Assembly: GCA_905236325.1 (NCBI GenBank)
Contig: CAJOPJ010000126.1
Coordinates: 1-16,156 of the forward strand
Source of the DNA: an uncultured Selenomonadaceae bacterium
GTDB lineage: Bacteria > Bacillota > Negativicutes > Selenomonadales > Selenomonadaceae
Length of the DNA: 16,156 bases
Reading direction: 5' to 3'
Shown: one piece after another, positions 13,494-16,156 of the stretch
Numbering within the stretch: the first letter of the stretch is position 1
How the letters are laid out: every line of letters starts with the position of its first letter
Notes under the pieces: model-generated
Told to the model about the DNA's origin: nothing
The model's database searches: none
Seen by the model: only the letters and a program-made list of their open reading frames with translations
Translations under genes and position numbers: made by a program

Positions 13494-15548
13494 ATGATGC
13501 GTTCCTTGTTTTCCGGTGTTTCAGGCTTAAAGTCACACCAGACCAGAATGGACGTTATTGGCAACAACATTTCAAATATTAACACAGTCGGCTTCAAATC
13601 AAGTCGCACGACTTTTGCAGATATGCTTTCGCAAACAACCAAAGGCGCATCCAGCCCTAATACTAGTATCGGTGGTACTAACCCTGTGCAAATTGGTCTT
13701 GGCGCAGCAGTTGCAAGTATCGACTTAATTACTTCGGACGGTTCGCCACAAAACACAGGTAAAAATACTGACGTTGCACTTTCAGGCAATGGAATGTTTG
13801 TTTTGAAAAATGGCGATCAATATTATTACAGTCGTGACGGCGCGTTTGAATTTGATAATGACGGCAACTATGTTTTGCCCGGTAGCGGTCTTTATGTTCA
13901 AGGTTGGAATGCTATTGAAGGCGCACTGAATACAAACTCCAACCCGACAAATATTGTTGTACCTGCAGGTCGCACAATGGCGGCGGCTGCTACAACTTCG
14001 GTTGACTTTAGCGGCAACTTAAACGCAAGCACGCCTGTTATTACAGGTATTACCTACACTGACGGCGGACTTACTGCAAGTCCTTCAAGCGTGGTTATGT
14101 CAAAAACTGTTAACTCTATCTCAGTAGGGGATGCCAACAGCTTGAGCTATGATTCACGCTGGATTCAAAATTGCACAATTACTTATATAACAGATCCTGC
14201 AACTGGTGATACTGCAACTTATACACCGTCTGCAGATGATCAAGGTAAACTTTATACCAAAAACGGCACAATCACCGTAGGGGGCGTTGATTATACAATT
14301 TCACAGATTGACTATACTGAAGATGGCACAGTCACTCCTCTGACAAGTGATACAAAAATGGTTATAAGATATGCCAATGGCGAAACCTCCACTGTATCCC
14401 CGCCTACAACGGCGCAAATCGGCTCATCTGCAACAACGCCTTTAAACGCCACTTCAACAATCACTAGCATAAGAGTTACAGATGTCAGTGGCAAAAATCC
14501 TGGCTATCCAAAATCGGTAGTTGCCAGCGACGGCAATGTTCAAGTTACCTACACCAACGAATCAGGTACAGTTGAGGCTCCGCTTGCTGTAAACTATGGC
14601 ACTTACGCTGTCGGGCAAGAAGTTCCCCAAACTGTCAATGTTGATGGCACAAATGTAATTTCAGCTATCTTGACTTTAAGCGACGGCACTACACAAAAAG
14701 TCACAAGCGGCTTTTATGAACTTGGGCACAGCATACCTGTTACAACTATTATCACAATTTACGACTCCGAAGGTAAAGAACATGAAGCAACTTTGCTCAT
14801 GGACAAAGATAATATCAGCGAAGACGCAAATGCAAATGCTGATGCACGCGATCTTGGCAACGAAAATCGCTGGAGAATTTATATTTCGCCTGGCGAAGGA
14901 AAACGCGGTCCTGCCTCAACATTTTCAAAAGACGAAGATGACGGCTCACACACCGACGGCTACTTCAATGTTGTTTCCGATGCAAATGGCAACCCTGTTG
15001 ACGGCGATGTTTCCTATGTTTACTTCAATGAAGACGGCTCCTACAGTTCGGCGGCAAGTCAGAGCGGCTCAATTTTCCTTACTTACTCAAACGGCAACGG
15101 CGCGGCTTCAACAACTTCTTCAGTTGACTTCACAGGCTTAACTCAATATAGCGGTAACAGCACTGCTTATCCTTCGGCAGACGGCAACAAATTCGGCGTA
15201 CTGCAAAGCGTCGCAATTGATACTTCCGGTGTTGTAACAGGTACTTACACAAATGGCGTGCGCCGCTTTGAAGCACAAATCGCAGTCGCTCAATTTGTAA
15301 ACTCCTCCGGCTTAACAAAAACAGGCACAAGCCTTTATCAAGAATCCAACAACTCCGGCACGGCTAACATAAAAACTGTTACCGACTTAGGCTTGTCAAT
15401 TACGCCTTCCGCTTTGGAAATGTCGAATGTTGACCTTGCCTCTGAACTGGCTGATATGATTGTTACTCAGCGCGGTTTCCAATCCAACTCAAAAATTATT
15501 TCAGTCGGCGATGAAATGCTTGAAACGCTTATCAATATGAAGAGATAA
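13494..15548 (+). CDS. flgE: Flagellar hook protein FlgE, enlarged
   Basis: Forms the hook, the curved joint between the flagellar rod and filament, after export through the flagellar type III system. The N terminus MMRSLFSGVSGLKSHQTRM, then DVIGNNISNINTVGFKSSR, and the C terminus (MSNVDLASELADMIVTQRGFQ, GDEMLETLINMKR) are the paired D0/D1 helices. The hook-basal body motif LSGNGMFVLKNGDQYYYSRDG is near 98-118, and the FlgE D2 segment PVTTIITIYDSEGKEHEATL begins near residue 415. At 684 residues it is far longer than Salmonella (403) or Bacillus (264) FlgE; the extra sequence lies mainly between about 176 and 413. ATG 13494 is 11 bases after AAAGGAG; ATG 13497 is an equally plausible start. 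No flgD or other flagellar operon gene is adjacent. A strong terminator follows. Confidence 0.95.
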   Translation: MMRSLFSGVSGLKSHQTRMDVIGNNISNINTVGFKSSRTTFADMLSQTTKGASSPNTSIGGTNPVQIGLGAAVASIDLITSDGSPQNTGKNTDVALSGNGMFVLKNGDQYYYSRDGAFEFDNDGNYVLPGSGLYVQGWNAIEGALNTNSNPTNIVVPAGRTMAAAATTSVDFSGNLNASTPVITGITYTDGGLTASPSSVVMSKTVNSISVGDANSLSYDSRWIQNCTITYITDPATGDTATYTPSADDQGKLYTKNGTITVGGVDYTISQIDYTEDGTVTPLTSDTKMVIRYANGETSTVSPPTTAQIGSSATTPLNATSTITSIRVTDVSGKNPGYPKSVVASDGNVQVTYTNESGTVEAPLAVNYGTYAVGQEVPQTVNVDGTNVISAILTLSDGTTQKVTSGFYELGHSIPVTTIITIYDSEGKEHEATLLMDKDNISEDANANADARDLGNENRWRIYISPGEGKRGPASTFSKDEDDGSHTDGYFNVVSDANGNPVDGDVSYVYFNEDGSYSSAASQSGSIFLTYSNGNGAASTTSSVDFTGLTQYSGNSTAYPSADGNKFGVLQSVAIDTSGVVTGTYTNGVRRFEAQIAVAQFVNSSGLTKTGTSLYQESNNSGTANIKTVTDLGLSITPSALEMSNVDLASELADMIVTQRGFQSNSKIISVGDEMLETLINMKR

Positions 15549-15582
15549 TTTAATTGAATTTTAATAGACAAATAATTTTTAT

Positions 15583-15639
15583 TTAAGAATTGAAACCTAA
15601 AATTCGCAATGTTTTAGGAAATCAATTCTTAATTTTTTT
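15583..15639 (+). terminator. Long two-part hairpin terminator after flgE
   Basis: TTAAGAATTGA (15583-15593) pairs with TCAATTCTTAA (15622-15632), and inside it CCTAAAA (15596-15602) pairs with TTTTAGG (15612-15618), separated by small A-rich internal loops. Seven T bases follow (15633-15639). It ends the flgE transcript and abuts the ribosome site of the next gene. Confidence 0.92.
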
Positions 15640-15654
15640 AGAGGTGTTTTAATT

Positions 15655-15924
15655 ATGAACATGAAAAAATTTTTTATCGGACTTTTAATCGGCGCATTTG
15701 TTTTCGGCATAACGCTTAGCGATGTATCAGCCGCAGACAATGATAGACAAAATCCGCCGCCACAAATTCAAACTGATGACAGGCAGAATCCGCCGCCGCA
15801 AATTCAAACTGACAACAGACAAAATCCACCTGAACCGCCTAAAGACGCGAATGGCAATCCACTTCCGCCGCCTGACAGAAATTCAAATGACAACCAAAAT
15901 CATAATCACCAACACAACAATTAA
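15655..15924 (+). CDS. Small secreted proline-rich repeat protein
   Basis: An 89-residue protein I do not recognise. The signal peptide is clear: MNMKK, a hydrophobic core (FFIGLLIGAFVFGITL) and a probable cleavage after VSA (residue 26). The mature part of about 63 residues has two full 12-residue repeats, (N/D)DRQNPPPQIQT at 29-40 and 41-52, and a diverged third at 53-62 (DNRQNPPEPP). It ends in a tail rich in Asn, Gln and His (NQNHNHQHNN). It has no cysteine and no lipobox and is expected to be disordered, exported to the periplasm or outside. ATG 15655 is eight bases after GAGGTG (15641-15646). A terminator follows. Whether it has its own promoter is unclear, since the flgE terminator lies directly upstream of its ribosome site. 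Confidence 0.82.
   Translation: MNMKKFFIGLLIGAFVFGITLSDVSAADNDRQNPPPQIQTDDRQNPPPQIQTDNRQNPPEPPKDANGNPLPPPDRNSNDNQNHNHQHNN
15739..15840 (+). repeat. 36-bp in-frame coding repeat
   Basis: Two full 36-base units (15739-15774, 15775-15810) and one truncated, diverged unit (15811-15840) encode the DRQNPPPQIQT-type repeats. Because the period is a multiple of three, gain or loss of units would keep the reading frame. Confidence 0.85.
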
Positions 15925-15936
15925 ATTTTTCCACTC

Positions 15937-15964
15937 GACCGATTTTAACAGTCGGTCTTTTTTT
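15937..15964 (+). terminator. Rho-independent terminator after the secreted repeat protein gene
   Basis: GACCGA (15937-15942) pairs with TCGGTC (15952-15957) around a 9-base loop, followed by seven T bases (15958-15964), 13 bases after the stop codon. Confidence 0.85.
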
Positions 15965-15987
15965 ATGTAGAAACTTTAGCTTGATTG

Positions 15988-15996
15988 TGGTATAGT
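15988..15996 (+). promoter_or_regulatory. Extended -10 promoter for the last gene
   Basis: TGGTATAGT (15988-15996) fits an extended -10 (TGnTATAAT with one mismatch). No good -35 is visible. A second -10-like hexamer, TATAAA, overlaps at 15996-16001. The start near 16003 would give a leader of about 90 bases that contains the heptamer repeats. Confidence 0.45.
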
Positions 15997-16029
15997 ATAA
16001 AAAATAGCTGTTAGATATTAGCAAAAAAA

Positions 16030-16064
16030 TCTAAAGCCTAAAGTCTAGTGACTAACGACTCGGA
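16030..16064 (+). repeat. Degenerate 7-bp tandem repeats in leader
   Basis: Five consecutive 7-base units: TCTAAAG, CCTAAAG, TCTAGTG, ACTAACG and ACTCGGA. The first two differ at one position; later units decay. They lie in the probable 5' leader of the last gene, about 28 bases before its start codon. Confidence 0.6.
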
Positions 16065-16091
16065 ATATTTTTTAGTAAAGGAAAGGCGATA

Positions 16092-16156
16092 ATGTTTACA
16101 CACATAACTCAGTCCCCTTACGGGACGGTAAAATTGGCGGAAAAAGTTGCACAGCG
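16092..16156 (+). CDS. Partial CDS, unidentified, truncated by the window end
   Basis: An ATG preceded by AAAGGAAAGG (16076-16085) opens a frame that runs to the window edge: 21 complete codons beginning MFTHITQSPYGTVKLAEKVA. The ribosome site, spacing and upstream promoter-like element support a real gene. Twenty-one residues are too few for me to assign a family. No signal peptide is apparent. Confidence 0.7.
   Translation, partial: MFTHITQSPYGTVKLAEKVAQ

Noticed and set aside
14716..15141. 141-residue frame inside flgE
   Set aside because: Out-of-frame shadow of the repetitive Thr/Ser/Ala-rich FlgE sequence.
15739..15840. CRISPR-like array
   Set aside because: The 36-bp repeats are contiguous without spacers and encode in-frame protein repeats.

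Overview
The window looks like chromosomal DNA from an AT-rich, anaerobic, flagellated bacterium of the Firmicutes/Bacillota. The evidence is strong AGGAGG-type ribosome binding sites, sigma-A-like promoters, an xpaC-telA pair, a superoxide reductase, an MEP-pathway gene (ispG), a WecG/TagA glycosyltransferase and two flagellar structural proteins. A diderm Firmicute such as a member of the Negativicutes (Selenomonas-like) is my best guess, but this is inference from gene content and no 16S or other marker settles it. I see no phage, IS element, CRISPR array or rRNA. Most genes are ordinary housekeeping or accessory chromosomal genes.

Layout. 1-1499: a short 8-bp tandem repeat, then a minus-strand Orn/Lys/Arg decarboxylase. 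1691-3965: a two-gene plus-strand operon of a diguanylate cyclase (GGDEF followed by GAF-like and cysteine-containing PAS-like regions) and a superoxide reductase whose N-terminal iron-binding cysteines are missing. 4047-4910: a short FliD-C-like protein whose 3' end, including the stop codon, is duplicated in tandem. 4997-6565: guaA, preceded and followed by hairpin terminators. 6710-7144: a minimal type IV prepilin peptidase, overlapping tail to tail with a minus-strand DEDDh exonuclease (7122-7775).

7913-10575: a three-gene operon of XpaC fused to a TM2 domain, TelA, and a flavin reductase-like protein. It is followed by tRNA-Ala(GGC), which has its own near-consensus promoter. A bidirectional terminator separates the tRNA from a minus-strand WecG/TagA-type glycosyltransferase (10750-11475). 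Divergent from that is an unrecognised 217-residue protein (11547-12200), which overlaps tail to tail with ispG (12187-13251, minus). 13494-15548: flgE, encoding an unusually long hook protein. 15655-15924: a small secreted proline-rich repeat protein. The window ends in the first 21 codons of an unidentified gene (from 16092).

Functional themes: c-di-GMP signalling next to superoxide defence, flagellar hook and cap-like proteins outside a visible flagellar operon, and a membrane/stress operon (XpaC-TM2, TelA, flavin reductase). Several starts are placed downstream of the longest open frame because Shine-Dalgarno positions demand it (1499 TTG, 4047, 4997, 6710, 7775, 7913 TTG, 11475). No intergenic stretch exceeds 300 bases; the longest, 13252-13493, holds the divergent ispG and flgE control regions. 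I found no clearly new multi-gene system. The best candidates for a second look are the cysteine-less superoxide reductase beside a diguanylate cyclase, the XpaC-TM2 fusion operon, the enlarged FlgE, the short FliD-like protein with its duplicated stop region, and the secreted repeat protein.
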